From assembly GCA_963829995.1 (NCBI GenBank), contig CAWHKW010000004.1:248001-312000 (forward strand): a DNA stretch of 64,000 nucleotides, in the 5' to 3' direction. Positions 37,656 through 46,835 of the stretch are shown here, one piece after another. Source of the stretch: JACCZX01 sp963829995 (GTDB lineage: Bacteria > Pseudomonadota > Gammaproteobacteria > Burkholderiales > Burkholderiaceae_F). The translations under genes were made by a program, and so were the position numbers. Each line of letters opens with the position of its first letter. The stretch's first letter is position 1. The notes under the pieces were generated by a model, which worked only from the letters and a program-made list of their open reading frames with translations, made no database searches and was not told the DNA's origin.

Positions 37656-38330
37656 ATGTCTACCGTTCTGATCGTCGGAGCCTCGCGCGGCATCGGCCTC
37701 GAGTTCGCGCGGCAATACGCGGCCGAGGGCAATCGCGTAATCGCCACCTATCGCAAACCTGAAGCCGGCGCCACGTTGCGCGCGCTGGGTGCCAAGCCGG
37801 TTGCGCTCGACATGCTCGACGAAGGCGCCGTTCTCGATTTCGGCGAACAGATGGCCAGCGAGAGAATCGACATCGCGGTCATCAACGCCGGCGTGGCCGG
37901 TCCGCGCGGCAGCGCCATCACGTCGCCCGGGGGCCTGGACTTCGACGCCGTGATGCATACCAACGTCCGTGCTCCGATGCAGCTGATTCCGGCGCTCGCG
38001 CCGGCGCTGATCGCGACGCGCGGAAAGCTTGCCGTCGTGTCGAGCCGGATGGGGTCGGTATCGCTGATGACGAGCACCGCCAGCTGGCTGTATCGCTCGA
38101 GCAAGGCGGCGCTGAATGCAGCGCTAAGGGCGGTGAGCCTCGAGCTCGGTCCGCAAGGCGTCGTCTGCATCGCTTTTCACCCGGGGTGGGTGCGGACCGA
38201 TATGGGTGGCGGCAGCGCTGATATCGACGTCAAGACGAGCGTCGAAGGCATGCGCCGGGTTCTCGCGACCGCCAATGACTCTTCGAATGGAAAGTTCATC
38301 AACTACAACGGCGAGCATCTGTCGTGGTAG
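37656..38330 (+). CDS. SDR family protein, C-factor-like
   Basis: A 224-residue short-chain dehydrogenase with the cofactor loop VGASRGIGLEF at the very N-terminus, INAGVAGPRG near 78, the catalytic Ser in VVSSRMGS and Y-x3-K in LYRSSKAALNAALRA. The short C-terminal part (GWVRTDMGGGSADID then SSNGKFINYNGEHLSW) is typical of the CsgA/C-factor-like group. Its stop overlaps the RidA start by 7 bases, suggesting a shared transcript. No substrate can be assigned. Confidence 0.88.
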   Translation: MSTVLIVGASRGIGLEFARQYAAEGNRVIATYRKPEAGATLRALGAKPVALDMLDEGAVLDFGEQMASERIDIAVINAGVAGPRGSAITSPGGLDFDAVMHTNVRAPMQLIPALAPALIATRGKLAVVSSRMGSVSLMTSTASWLYRSSKAALNAALRAVSLELGPQGVVCIAFHPGWVRTDMGGGSADIDVKTSVEGMRRVLATANDSSNGKFINYNGEHLSW

Positions 38331-38731
38331 CTGAGCCGTCGCAGCGGCGCCTTATCTCCTCGGGCTCTTCTTTCGAAGCGACCGCTGGGTACAGCCGCGC
38401 GGTGGTTGACGGTGACTACGTGCACGTCGCGGGGACCACCGGGTTTGACTACGCAGCGATGACGATCGATCACGACGTCACCGCACAGGCGCACCAGTGT
38501 TTTCGCAATATCTCTGCTGCGCTCGGCGAAGCCCGCTGCACGCTCGACGATGTAATCCGCGTGCGTTACTACCTGACTGACGCGGCATCGTTCGAGCGAC
38601 TGGCCCCGATCTTCGGCCAGTACTTTGCGCAGGCACGGCCGGCGGCGACGGCGATTGTTTGCGGCCTGGTCGATGCGCGGATGAAAATAGAGATCGAAGT
38701 GACGGCGCGAGCGGGATCACGATGCCGATAG
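38324..38731 (+). CDS. RidA family protein
   Basis: A 135-residue protein of the YjgF/YER057c/UK114 family, trimeric enzymes of which the RidA group hydrolyses reactive enamine/imine intermediates. Family segments are YSRAVVDGDYVHVAGTTGFD, the central QCFRNISAALGEARCTLDDV and the C-terminal KIEIEVTA. The conserved active-site Arg of RidA (usually in ...RxxV.V.xL) appears as DDVIRVRYYLTD. The GTG start overlaps the SDR stop, and its own last codons overlap the membrane-protein start at 38722. It belongs to the subfamily outside RidA proper, so deaminase activity is not certain. Confidence 0.87.
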   Translation: MVAEPSQRRLISSGSSFEATAGYSRAVVDGDYVHVAGTTGFDYAAMTIDHDVTAQAHQCFRNISAALGEARCTLDDVIRVRYYLTDAASFERLAPIFGQYFAQARPAATAIVCGLVDARMKIEIEVTARAGSRCR

Positions 38732-39174
38732 CCGTTTTCGCAATGCTCGTATTCGGAATCTGCTGCCTGCTCGCGGCCGGCCTGATCGAAGTCGTGATGC
38801 GCAACTTTGCCGGCGAAGCGGGCGTCCCGACCTGGGTGTTCGTCGTCGTTCCCGGTTTCATGTCGATGCTATTCGCACTATTTTTGTATCGGAAGGCCGC
38901 CAGTAATGTGTCTGGCATTCGGCAATCGTTATCGCGCGCGCTTAGGGTCGCGATCCTTACTTGGCTGGCGGTCTCCGTTTACATCAGTGCACTATGGTGT
39001 CCCGGTTATCGTGCTTTGAGCTGCGCTCGCGACGTGGTCTTGGTCACCTCCGTGGTCGGCGGCGGCCCGTTATTGCTCGCGGCGCTGATCGCAGGCACGA
39101 TCGTCGGCCTTGTCTTGAAGCACCGCGTCGACTGGCTGTCCTACAAAGGCGCCTCACGCAAGATTACCGAATGA
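38722..39174 (+). CDS. Small membrane protein of unknown function
   Basis: A 150-residue protein with about four hydrophobic helices: PIAVFAMLVFGICCLLAAGL, VPTWVFVVVPGFMSMLFALF, a third around LRVAILTWLAVSVYISALW and a fourth around LLLAALIAGTIVGLVL. Loops are short; a C-terminal basic tail (RVDWLSYKGASRK) should be cytoplasmic. The ATG lies inside the last codons of the RidA gene in another frame. No family was recognised. Confidence 0.65.
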   Translation: MPIAVFAMLVFGICCLLAAGLIEVVMRNFAGEAGVPTWVFVVVPGFMSMLFALFLYRKAASNVSGIRQSLSRALRVAILTWLAVSVYISALWCPGYRALSCARDVVLVTSVVGGGPLLLAALIAGTIVGLVLKHRVDWLSYKGASRKITE

Positions 39175-39180
39175 AATGCG

Positions 39181-40305
39181 ATGCAGACTGACGAGCATCG
39201 CCTGTTGCGCGATTCGCTGCGCGAGTTTGCTGCCAATCGCCTGACACCGTTTGCGGCTGAGCTCGATCGCAGCGGCACGTTTCCGAAGCAGGTGCTGAGC
39301 GAACTGGCGGCGCTCGGCACATTCGGTATTGCGGTGCCCGAGAGATACGGCGGCGCCGGAATGGACGCCACCGCTACTGCGATCGCGCTCGAGGAGATCG
39401 CCGCCGGCGATGGTGCGATTTCCACCATCATCAGCGTCAACAACTGTCCAGTGTGCGCAATTCTTTTGGCGTGGGCGAACGAAGCGCAGAAACAAAAGTA
39501 CCTGGTGCCCCTGGCTCAGGGAAGCATGCTGGGTGCTTTTTGCCTGACCGAGCCGCACGTAGGGTCGGATGCCTCCGGCCTGCGCACCAGCGCCGTGCGC
39601 GAAGGCGGCGATTGGATCTTGAACGGCGTCAAGCAATTCATCACCAGCGGCAAGACGGCCGACGTCGCGATCGTGATGGCGGTGACCGACAAAGCAGCCG
39701 GTAAACGGGGGATCAGCGCGTTTATCGTCGAAACGAAAACGCCCGGTTACGTCGTCGCACGCCTTGAAGAAAAAATGGGGCAGCACGCGTCCGACACCGC
39801 GCAGATTCTGTTCGAGAACTGCCGCGTGCCCGTGGAAAATCTGATCGGTGAAGAAGGCGCGGGGTACAAGATTGCATTGTCGGGTCTCGAAGGCGGGCGT
39901 ATCGGGATCGCGTCGCAAGCGCTCGGGATGGCGCGCTCCGCATACGAGGCGGCGTTGAAGTACGCGAAGGAACGCGAAGCTTTCGGCAAACCGATATTCG
40001 AACACCAGGCCCTGCAGTTTCGGTTGGCCGACATGGCAACGCAACTGGAAGCGGCGCGGCAATTGATTTTTCACGCTGCCGCCTTGAAGGATGCCGGCCA
40101 GCCGTGCTTGAAACAAGCGGCGATGGCGAAGCTGTTTGCTTCGGAGATGGCGGAAAAAGTATGCTCGAACGCGATCCAGATTCACGGCGGCTACGGCTAT
40201 GTCGCCGACTTCCCTGTCGAACGCATTTATCGCGACGTTCGCGTATGCCAGATTTATGAAGGCACCAGCGATATTCAGCGCATCGTGATCGCGCGCCACC
40301 TGTAA
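39181..40305 (+). CDS. Acyl-CoA dehydrogenase
   Basis: A 374-residue short/medium-chain type acyl-CoA dehydrogenase. The catalytic Glu is in the standard place, QIYEGTSDIQRIVIARHL at the C-terminus, unlike the IVD-type gene at 31099. FAD contacts lie in AFCLTEPHVGSDASGL and FITSGKTADVAI. The substrate is unknown; butyryl- or branched-chain acyl-CoA are possible. The start is 6 bases after the small membrane protein and it is followed by a methyltransferase at 15 bases. Confidence 0.9.
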   Translation: MQTDEHRLLRDSLREFAANRLTPFAAELDRSGTFPKQVLSELAALGTFGIAVPERYGGAGMDATATAIALEEIAAGDGAISTIISVNNCPVCAILLAWANEAQKQKYLVPLAQGSMLGAFCLTEPHVGSDASGLRTSAVREGGDWILNGVKQFITSGKTADVAIVMAVTDKAAGKRGISAFIVETKTPGYVVARLEEKMGQHASDTAQILFENCRVPVENLIGEEGAGYKIALSGLEGGRIGIASQALGMARSAYEAALKYAKEREAFGKPIFEHQALQFRLADMATQLEAARQLIFHAAALKDAGQPCLKQAAMAKLFASEMAEKVCSNAIQIHGGYGYVADFPVERIYRDVRVCQIYEGTSDIQRIVIARHL

Positions 40306-40320
40306 GAAGTGGGTTAGACG

Positions 40321-41097
40321 ATGCCACTACGCGCGACCGAGCGTTTTTCCGACCGAGCCGACGCGTACGTGCGTGGCCGGCCGTCGTATCCGCAAGCGAT
40401 CGTCGAACGATTGCAGGAGGCAGGCGCGCTGAAGCCCGGCCACACCGTCGTCGATGTCGGCGTCGGGACCGGGCTGTCGGCCGAGCCGTTCCTGCGCGGC
40501 GGCTATACAGTGATCGGGGTAGAGCCGAGCGAGTCGATGCGACTCGCCGGCGAGCAGCAATTGCGCGCGTATGTGAGTAACGGCGGCACTTATCGGAGTG
40601 TCGCCGGCACCGCAGAAGCGACCACGCTTCCCGACGGTGTCGCCGATCTGATAGTCGCGGGCCAGGCGTTTCATTGGTTTGACGTGCCGGACGCCGCGAT
40701 CGAAGCGCGCCGCGTTGTGCGCCACGGCGGCTGGGCGGCGTTGATCTGGAACGACCGGCAGTCGACTGGCAGCGCATTTCTCGCCGGCTATGAAGCGCTG
40801 CTGCGCACGCACGGTATCGACTACGCGAAGGTGCTTCATCGCCACGTCGACGACAAAGCGATCGCGCAATTCTTTGCGCCGGCGCAGGCGATCGTCGCTA
40901 CGTTCGACAATCCGCGCAAGCTCGGGCGTGAGGATCTGCTGGCGCTCGCCGGGTCGGCGTCTTACCTGCCCGCGCCAGGTGATTCGCGCCACGCCGCGAT
41001 GCTGGCCGCGCTGAATGCTTTGTTCGATGTGCATGCCAAAGATAACGCGGTGCAAATGATGTATCGCACGCGCATGCACTACGCGCAGCTGAAGTGA
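40321..41097 (+). CDS. Class I SAM-dependent methyltransferase
   Basis: A 258-residue methyltransferase beginning ERFSDRADAYVRGRPSYPQA, with the SAM-binding motif I VVDVGVGTGLSAEPFL near residue 42, motif II VIGVEPSESM and LIVAGQAFHWFD, which is the pattern of the UbiE/Tam-like group often annotated as Methyltransf_11. The C-terminus (VQMMYRTRMHYAQLK) is similar to yeast-type trans-aconitate methyltransferase relatives. The acceptor is unknown. It lies between the acyl-CoA dehydrogenase and the HCCA isomerase gene. Confidence 0.86.
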   Translation: MPLRATERFSDRADAYVRGRPSYPQAIVERLQEAGALKPGHTVVDVGVGTGLSAEPFLRGGYTVIGVEPSESMRLAGEQQLRAYVSNGGTYRSVAGTAEATTLPDGVADLIVAGQAFHWFDVPDAAIEARRVVRHGGWAALIWNDRQSTGSAFLAGYEALLRTHGIDYAKVLHRHVDDKAIAQFFAPAQAIVATFDNPRKLGREDLLALAGSASYLPAPGDSRHAAMLAALNALFDVHAKDNAVQMMYRTRMHYAQLK

Positions 41098-41122
41098 CGG
41101 AGCCGATTTCATCGAGGACACG

Positions 41123-41728
41123 ATGCCAAAGCCAATCGAGTTTCACTTCGACTTTTCGTCGCCCTACTCTTACCTCGCTTCCGAACAGATCGAGGCGCTG
41201 GCCGCACGGCACGGACGCACGGTCGAGTACAAGCCGCTGTTGCTCGGCGCTGTCTTCAAGGCTTCCGGCGGCGCGCCGCTGACCGAGCAATACGGACCCA
41301 AGGCGAGTTACGCAAAGCGCGACTTCGAACGCTCGGCGCGCTACACCGGGGTACCGTATCGGCAGCCCAGCCGTTTCCCGATCGGAAGCGTGGCGGCCAA
41401 GCGCTCGGTCGTATGGCTGCAGCAGCAACGACCTGAACAGGTCGCGCCTTTCATTCACGCGGTGTACCGGGCATTTTTCGTCGACGACCGCGATATCTCG
41501 GACGCAGCCGTCGTCAGCGACATTGCGCGCGAAGTCGGCATCGATCCCGACGCGCTCGCCGCGGGCGTCCAGCAATCTGAGGTCAAGGACCGGCTAAGGG
41601 CGTTGGTCGATCATGCGATCCAGGCCGGCATCTTCGGTGCGCCAACAATCATCGTCGACGGCGAGGTCTTCTGGGGCAACGACCGAATCCCGCAGATAGA
41701 GCGCTGGCTGGAAAAGGGAGCGTTTTAA
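41123..41728 (+). CDS. 2-hydroxychromene-2-carboxylate isomerase family protein
   Basis: A 201-residue DsbA-like thioredoxin-fold protein of the HCCA isomerase (kappa GST-like) family. It starts IEFHFDFSSPYSYLASEQIE; the Ser of SSPYSYL is the catalytic/GSH-contacting residue, and the cis-Pro region reads GIFGAPTIIVDGEVFWGNDR. Members isomerise 2-hydroxychromene-2-carboxylate in naphthalene breakdown using glutathione, but many homologues have other or unknown roles; no aromatic catabolic genes are adjacent. It ends 18 bases before cydA. Confidence 0.88.
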   Translation: MPKPIEFHFDFSSPYSYLASEQIEALAARHGRTVEYKPLLLGAVFKASGGAPLTEQYGPKASYAKRDFERSARYTGVPYRQPSRFPIGSVAAKRSVVWLQQQRPEQVAPFIHAVYRAFFVDDRDISDAAVVSDIAREVGIDPDALAAGVQQSEVKDRLRALVDHAIQAGIFGAPTIIVDGEVFWGNDRIPQIERWLEKGAF

Positions 41729-41746
41729 GTCCAAGCTGGATCAGCA

Positions 41747-43187
41747 ATGTCGCTCGATTTCCTCCCCAGTGCACTCGACCTGGCGCGGTTCCAGTTCGCG
41801 TTTACGATCGTGTGGCATTTCCTGTTTCCGGCTTTCACGATCGGCCTTGCGAGCTATCTCGCCGTCCTTGAAGCGCGGTGGCTTTGGACGGGAAACGATC
41901 TTTACCTCGATATCTTTCGCTACTGGCTTCGCATCTTTGCGATCGCTTTCGCGATGGGCGTGGTCTCGGGCATCGTGATGTCGTATCAGTTCGGGACCAA
42001 CTGGTCGGTGTTCGCCGACCGCACCTCCGGGGTGATCGGCCCGTTGCTTGGTTACGAAGTACTGACGGCGTTTTTCCTCGAAGCGGGCTTCCTCGGCGTG
42101 ATGCTGTTTGGATTGAACCGCGTCGGCAAGCACCTGCACTTTGTCGCGACCTGTCTGGTCGCAGGTGGCACGTTGCTGTCGGCGTTCTGGATCCTGGCCG
42201 CCAACTCATGGATGCATACGCCCACCGGGCACACCCTCGGCGCAGACGGCCGATTCATGCCGGAAAGCTTCTTCGAGATCATCTTCAACCCGTCATTTCC
42301 TTATCGCTTCGCACACTCGGTGACTGCGGCCTATCTGACGACGGCCTTCATCGTCGGTGCGGTCGGCGCCTACCACCTGCTGCGCGATGCGACGAATCCG
42401 CGCGCGCGTGTGATGTTCTCGATGGCGATGTGGATGGCCGCGATCGTTGCACCGCTTCAACTTGTGATCGGCGACCTGCACGGCGTCAACACCTTCGAGC
42501 ACCAGCCTGCAAAGGTGGCGGCGATGGAGGGTCACTTCGAGACGGAGCGACACGCGGCCTCGATTCTGTTCGGCCTGCCCGACGCGCGTGCGGGTGAAAC
42601 GCGCGCTCAGATTGCAATCCCCGGACTCGCAAGCCTGTATCTGACGCACGACTGGAACGGCGAAGTGAAAGGATTGAAGGAATTCCCACGCGAGAACTGG
42701 CCGACCAACATCCCGCTGGTGTTCTGGTCGTTTCGAGTGATGGTCGGCATCGGCCTGCTGATGATTGCGCTCGGGGCTGGTCTCACTGCTGCTGCGCTGG
42801 CGCGGCCGGTTATTCGACACGCAATGGTTGTTGCGATGGGCGATTGCGATGGGCCCGTCAGGGTTGATCGCAGTCACCGCGGGTTGGATTGTCACCGAAT
42901 GCGGACGGCAGCCGTTTACCGTCTACGGACTGCTGCGCACCGCCGACAGCGTGTCGCCGATTGGCCAGCCGGGTGTTGCAGCCTCGCTGGCTGTTTTTAT
43001 CGTGGCGTACTTGGTCGTGTTCGGCGCCGGCACCTGGTTTTTGTTTCGGCTCTTCGGCCAGACACCGCAACCGCAGCAACCGGGCGTAGTCCCGGGCCAG
43101 CCGGTGCGCACCGCCGGCATTGCGCCAGCACCGGCACTTGTCGACAGCCCGCCTCGTAGCAGGCTTGCTGCAGAACCCGCGGACTGA
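41747..43187 (+). CDS. cydA: Cytochrome bd ubiquinol oxidase subunit I, +1 frameshift
   Basis: Subunit I of the bd-type quinol oxidase, carrying hemes b558, b595 and d. The N-terminal part includes the heme-ligand His in FTIVWHFLFPAFTIG and the quinol-binding region GDLHGVNTFEHQPAKVAAME then GHFE. After LMIALGAG the frame is lost, but one base over it continues LVSLLLRWRGRLFDTQWLLR, GWIVTECGRQPFTVYG and a C-terminal helix, to the stop at 43187. Removing one G from GGGG at 42773-42776 restores a protein of about 479 residues. The short Q-loop resembles the cyanide-insensitive (CIO) type. It is followed by cydB at 2 bases. Confidence 0.92.
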
Positions 43188-43189
43188 CG

Positions 43190-44200
43190 ATGGCGCTTGA
43201 CCTGACTTTGATCTGGGCCTTTCTCATTGCGACTGCGGTCTTTCTTTACGTTTGCATGGACGGCTTCGATCTCGGTGTAGGCATCCTTTTTCCGGCGGTA
43301 CATGGACGCGCAGAGCGCGATGTGATGGTCAACTCGGTGGCGCCGGTGTGGGACGGCAATGAAACATGGCTGGTTCTCGGCGGCGGCGGCCTGTTTGCCG
43401 TGTTCCCGCTCGCCTACGCGACGATCTTCCCCGCGCTCTATATGCCGCTGATACTGATGCTGATCGCACTCGTGTTTCGCGGTGTCGCATTCGAGATGCG
43501 GTTTCGCGTTGAGGGTGAGGCTCCGCGTCTGCGCTGGGACAGATCGTTCTCCTGGGGTAGCTACGCAGCCGCGTTCTGCCAAGGGATCTGCCTCGGTGCG
43601 CTGGTGCAGGGAATCCGTGTCGAGGGACGCGCGTATGCAGGCGGTTGGTGGGACTGGCTCACACCGTTTAGCGTTCTCACCGGCCTCGCGCTTGTTGCCG
43701 GTTATGGGCTGCTTGGCGCGTGCTGGTTGATCTGGAAAACCGACGGCGAACTGCAAGCACGCTTTCGCAAGCTGGCGCGAACACTTGGAGTGGCAACACT
43801 CGCGTTCATCGCGATCGTGTCGATTGCGATGCCGTTTTTGCAGGAGGCTTTTCGTGCACGGTGGTTCGGCTGGCCCGCGATGCTTTACGCCGCGCCGGTT
43901 CCGATCCTCGTGCTGTTCCTGGCATGGCGATTTTTTAGCGCGCTTCAGCGGCGCCAGGAGCTGGCACCGTTTTTATGCGCGCTCGGGTTATTTCTACTTT
44001 CCTACGTAGGCCTGTGCATCAGCATATGGCCGCATATCGTGCCGCCCAGCATCACGATCTGGCAGGCCGCGACGGCGCCTGCCTCGCAGATGTTTTTGCT
44101 GATCGGCACGCTGTTTCTTCTGCCGCTGATCCTTGTCTACACCGGCTACGTGTACTGGCTGTTCCGCGGCAAGGTCACGAGCGCGCATGGCTACCACTGA
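43190..44200 (+). CDS. cydB: Cytochrome bd ubiquinol oxidase subunit II
   Basis: A 336-residue subunit II with eight or nine transmembrane helices. The family start LIWAFLIATAVFLYVCMDGF and DLGVGILFP motif is near residue 20, followed by VWDGNETWLVLGGGGLFAVF, both strongly conserved. ALVFRGVAFEMRFR and PHIVPPSITIWQAATAPASQ are also typical. It forms the heterodimer with CydA in the inner membrane. The gene begins 2 bases after cydA and its 3' end overlaps the 40-residue third gene by 14 bases. Confidence 0.95.
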   Translation: MALDLTLIWAFLIATAVFLYVCMDGFDLGVGILFPAVHGRAERDVMVNSVAPVWDGNETWLVLGGGGLFAVFPLAYATIFPALYMPLILMLIALVFRGVAFEMRFRVEGEAPRLRWDRSFSWGSYAAAFCQGICLGALVQGIRVEGRAYAGGWWDWLTPFSVLTGLALVAGYGLLGACWLIWKTDGELQARFRKLARTLGVATLAFIAIVSIAMPFLQEAFRARWFGWPAMLYAAPVPILVLFLAWRFFSALQRRQELAPFLCALGLFLLSYVGLCISIWPHIVPPSITIWQAATAPASQMFLLIGTLFLLPLILVYTGYVYWLFRGKVTSAHGYH

Positions 44201-44309
44201 CACGCCACAGTTGGCCCGCCGCCTGATCTGGTTCGCAATCCTGTGGGCCGGCGGTGTGGCCGCCGTCGCAGCACTGGCATTCGTGCTCCGACTGTTTCTA
44301 GTCCCCTGA
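44187..44309 (+). CDS. DUF2474 small membrane subunit (CydX-like)
   Basis: A 40-residue single-span membrane protein starting inside the cydB 3' end. After MATTDTPQLARRLIWFAILW comes one hydrophobic helix ending VLRLFLVP. It matches DUF2474, the small protein commonly found after CIO-type cydAB, and by analogy with CydX/CbdX it probably stabilises the oxidase. Its 3' end overlaps the last codons of the convergent ptsI by 12 bases. Confidence 0.85.
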   Translation: MATTDTPQLARRLIWFAILWAGGVAAVAALAFVLRLFLVP

Positions 44310-46130
44310 CGCACTGCGTCGGTTCAGATTCGCAGCACGAATCAGCGAGGCTTTGATTTTCACCGGATCCGACTGGCGCAGCACGCGTCCGGCCAGCCGA
44401 ACGGATTCTTTGGTTGATAGAGTGAACAGAAGTTCTTTGAGCGGCAGAATCTGCGATGGGTGCATCGAGTACTGGCGCAGCCCCATGCCCAGCAGCAGCT
44501 CGGTCATTTCCAACTCCCCTGCAAGCTCGCCGCAGATCGCAACCGGCACCTTGGCTTTGCGGCAATCTTTGATCGTCTGCGCGATTAGCCGCAGCACGGC
44601 AGGGTGCAGGTGATCGTACAAATGCGCAACACTCGAATCGGCGCGATCGATGGCGAGCGTGTACTGGATCAAATCGTTGGTGCCAATCGACAGGAACTTC
44701 AGCTTCTGCACCAATTGCGGTACGCATAGCGCCGCAGCGGGCACTTCGACCATGCCGCCGACCTGCACGCGGCCGTCGTACTTGCGCTTGCTATCGCGCA
44801 ACTGCTGTTTCGCCTGAGCCACAAACGCGAGCGCCTGCTCGACCTCATGCATATGCGCCAACATCGGCACAAGGATGCGGACAGTGCCGACTTCGGATGC
44901 ACGCAGGATTGCGCGCAACTGCGTCAAAAATAGTTCGGGATACGCCAGGCAATAACGAATCGCACGCAGCCCAAGTGCCGGATTCGACTCCGGGCGCGGA
45001 GCGCCTCGTCCCATTCCCAGCGTTTCTCGCGCGGCTTCGTTCAGCACCTTGTCGGCGCCGATATCGAGGGTGCGAATCACGACCGGTTTGCCCTTCATCG
45101 CGCGCGCGACTTTGGCGTACGCCTCGTACTGCTCGTCTTCGGTCGGCAGCTCGTCGCGATCCATGAACAAAAACTCGGAGCGGAACAAGCCGATACCGTC
45201 GGCACCCGCTTCGAGCGCATCGCGCGCGTCTTCCGGCAGTTCGATGTTCGCCTGCAGCTCGATCGCGATGCCGTCCCGGGTGCGCGCAATCTTGCCTCTG
45301 AGCTTGCGCAATTGAACGCGATGCTCGTTTTCATCGCGCACGCGCCTACCGAACTCGGCCAGCTCTTCATCACTGGGATTGACGATGACCGCGTCGAAGT
45401 CGGCGTCGATGACGACCAGATCGCCTTCTTCGATCACGCTGCGCGCGTTCTCGGCACCGACCACTGCGGGCAATCCGAGGCTGCGCGCGAGAATCGCCGT
45501 ATGCGACGTCGGGCCGCCGAGCTCGGTGACGAACCCGGCGAGGTCGACATCGGCCCGGTCCTTCAAATGCAGCACATCGGCCGGCGCAAGGTCCTGTGCA
45601 ATCAGTATCAGGCGCTCGCCTGGCGCCAGCTGCTTCGTAAACGGGACGCGGGTCGGCCGCCCTCCCGCGAGCGCGTTCACAACACGCTCGACCACCTGCC
45701 GTACGTCAGTCGAACGCTCTCGCAAATACTCGTCATCGATCGCGTCGAACTGCTTGACCAATTGCTCGAGCTGGATCGTCAGCGCCCACTCCGCGTTGAT
45801 CAGCCGGCTGCGAATCAGATCGCGCGGTGCCTCGGCGAGCAAAGCATCGCCCAGAATCAACCGATGCAGGTCAAGGAATGCGCGCACTTCGCTCGGCGCG
45901 TTCGGAGCGATCCCCGACTTCAGCTCTTCGAGCTCGTCGCGCACGACGTTGAAAGCAGTCGTCAGCCGGCTGATTTCGTGCAGCACATCGCGCCGCTCGA
46001 TCGTGTATTGGCGGACGTCGAGTTCCGACGGCGCGAGCAGATGCGCGCGGCCAACGGCGATGCCATGCGCGACGCCGCTGCCAGCGAGCGAGCCTCGGCG
46101 GCGTTGCGCACCATCGCCACTCTTAGCCAT
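44298..46130 (-). CDS. ptsI: Phosphoenolpyruvate-protein phosphotransferase (enzyme I)
   Basis: Enzyme I of the PTS, about 610 residues, which takes phosphate from PEP and passes it to HPr. The phosphorylated His is in ELGGPTSHTAILARSLGLPA near residue 205. The C-terminal PEP-binding TIM-barrel contains FRSEFLFMDRDELPTEDEQY, GIGLFRSEFLF and VGGMVEVPAAALCVPQL with its active-site Cys, and LSIGTNDLIQYTLAIDR. The ATG at 46130 overlaps the HPr stop by 8 bases; a TTG eight codons earlier is possible. No sugar permease (EIIBC) is adjacent, so the chain is likely regulatory. Confidence 0.95.
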   Translation of the reverse strand: MAKSGDGAQRRRGSLAGSGVAHGIAVGRAHLLAPSELDVRQYTIERRDVLHEISRLTTAFNVVRDELEELKSGIAPNAPSEVRAFLDLHRLILGDALLAEAPRDLIRSRLINAEWALTIQLEQLVKQFDAIDDEYLRERSTDVRQVVERVVNALAGGRPTRVPFTKQLAPGERLILIAQDLAPADVLHLKDRADVDLAGFVTELGGPTSHTAILARSLGLPAVVGAENARSVIEEGDLVVIDADFDAVIVNPSDEELAEFGRRVRDENEHRVQLRKLRGKIARTRDGIAIELQANIELPEDARDALEAGADGIGLFRSEFLFMDRDELPTEDEQYEAYAKVARAMKGKPVVIRTLDIGADKVLNEAARETLGMGRGAPRPESNPALGLRAIRYCLAYPELFLTQLRAILRASEVGTVRILVPMLAHMHEVEQALAFVAQAKQQLRDSKRKYDGRVQVGGMVEVPAAALCVPQLVQKLKFLSIGTNDLIQYTLAIDRADSSVAHLYDHLHPAVLRLIAQTIKDCRKAKVPVAICGELAGELEMTELLLGMGLRQYSMHPSQILPLKELLFTLSTKESVRLAGRVLRQSDPVKIKASLIRAANLNRRSASGD

Positions 46131-46395
46131 GCGGTTCGCCGAACCCTGACTCAATCAGCACGCCGATCGCGTCGACCGCTTGTTGCTCATCGATGCCCTC
46201 CGCGTCGACCGTCACCGTCGCGCCTGGCCCGGCGGCGAGCATCATCACTCCCATGATCGACTTGGCGTTGACCCTGCGCCCGTTCTTCGCAATGAACACC
46301 TCGCTTTCATAGCGCGCGGCGACTTGCGTCAACTGCGCCGACGGGCGCGCATGCAGGCCGAGGGTGTTGTTGATCGTGAAGTCTTTGCTGATCAT
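46123..46395 (-). CDS. ptsH: Phosphocarrier protein HPr
   Basis: A 90-residue HPr. The phosphorylation site is His15 in NTLGLHARPSAQ, and Ser46 in VNAKSIMGVMML is the regulatory serine position used by HPr kinase in those species that have one. Length and sequence are normal. It overlaps the upstream EIIA gene (ATGA) and the downstream ptsI, forming a tightly coupled EIIA-HPr-EI operon. Confidence 0.96.
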   Translation of the reverse strand: MISKDFTINNTLGLHARPSAQLTQVAARYESEVFIAKNGRRVNAKSIMGVMMLAAGPGATVTVDAEGIDEQQAVDAIGVLIESGFGEPHG

Positions 46396-46790
46396 CGCGC
46401 TGCGTCGACCTTAAGCATGCCTTGACGGCCACCCGCCAGCGCTTTTTCAGTCACTTCTTCGAGCGCGCCGCCGCGATAGCAAACCGCGCGTAGCAGCATC
46501 GGAAGATTGACGCCGGCCAGCACCGCCACCCGGTCGGACTCCGCGAGCTGCGCGGCGACATTGCCCGGCGTCGCACCGAACGCGTCGGTCAATATCAGCA
46601 CGCCTTCACCACGATCGACCTCGCGCGCCAGCGCGCGCGCCTGTGCCACCGTCTGCGCGAGGTCAGCACTGCTGTCGACATCGAGCGCGCGCAGTTCCCG
46701 GCGGGTGTTCGGATCGCACGTGTAAACGTGTTCGGCACACCGGCTCAAGGCACTCGCGAGCGGTGCATGCGCAATTACGAGGATGCCTAC
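46392..46790 (-). CDS. PTS fructose/mannose-type EIIA component
   Basis: A 132-residue EIIA-Man-fold protein starting MVGILVIAHAPLASALSRCA; His9 in IAHAP is the phosphorylated residue. LTDAFGATPGNVAAQLAE is the conserved core. In Ralstonia and Burkholderia this EIIA, HPr and EI form a PTS without a permease, affecting PHB and other regulation; a similar role is inferred here. The gene is first of the operon, and its upstream region holds the two palindromic elements. Confidence 0.9.
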   Translation of the reverse strand, partial: VGILVIAHAPLASALSRCAEHVYTCDPNTRRELRALDVDSSADLAQTVAQARALAREVDRGEGVLILTDAFGATPGNVAAQLAESDRVAVLAGVNLPMLLRAVCYRGGALEEVTEKALAGGRQGMLKVDAAR

Positions 46791-46835
46791 CATGGGGGAG
46801 CGCTTTTCATGCAGAAAATTTTCGGTGCAGCGCAG

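Noticed and set aside
42765..43187. Separate gene downstream of cydA
   Set aside because: Its start is a rare TTG inside cydA and its sequence is the missing CydA C-terminus, so it is the same gene after a frameshift.
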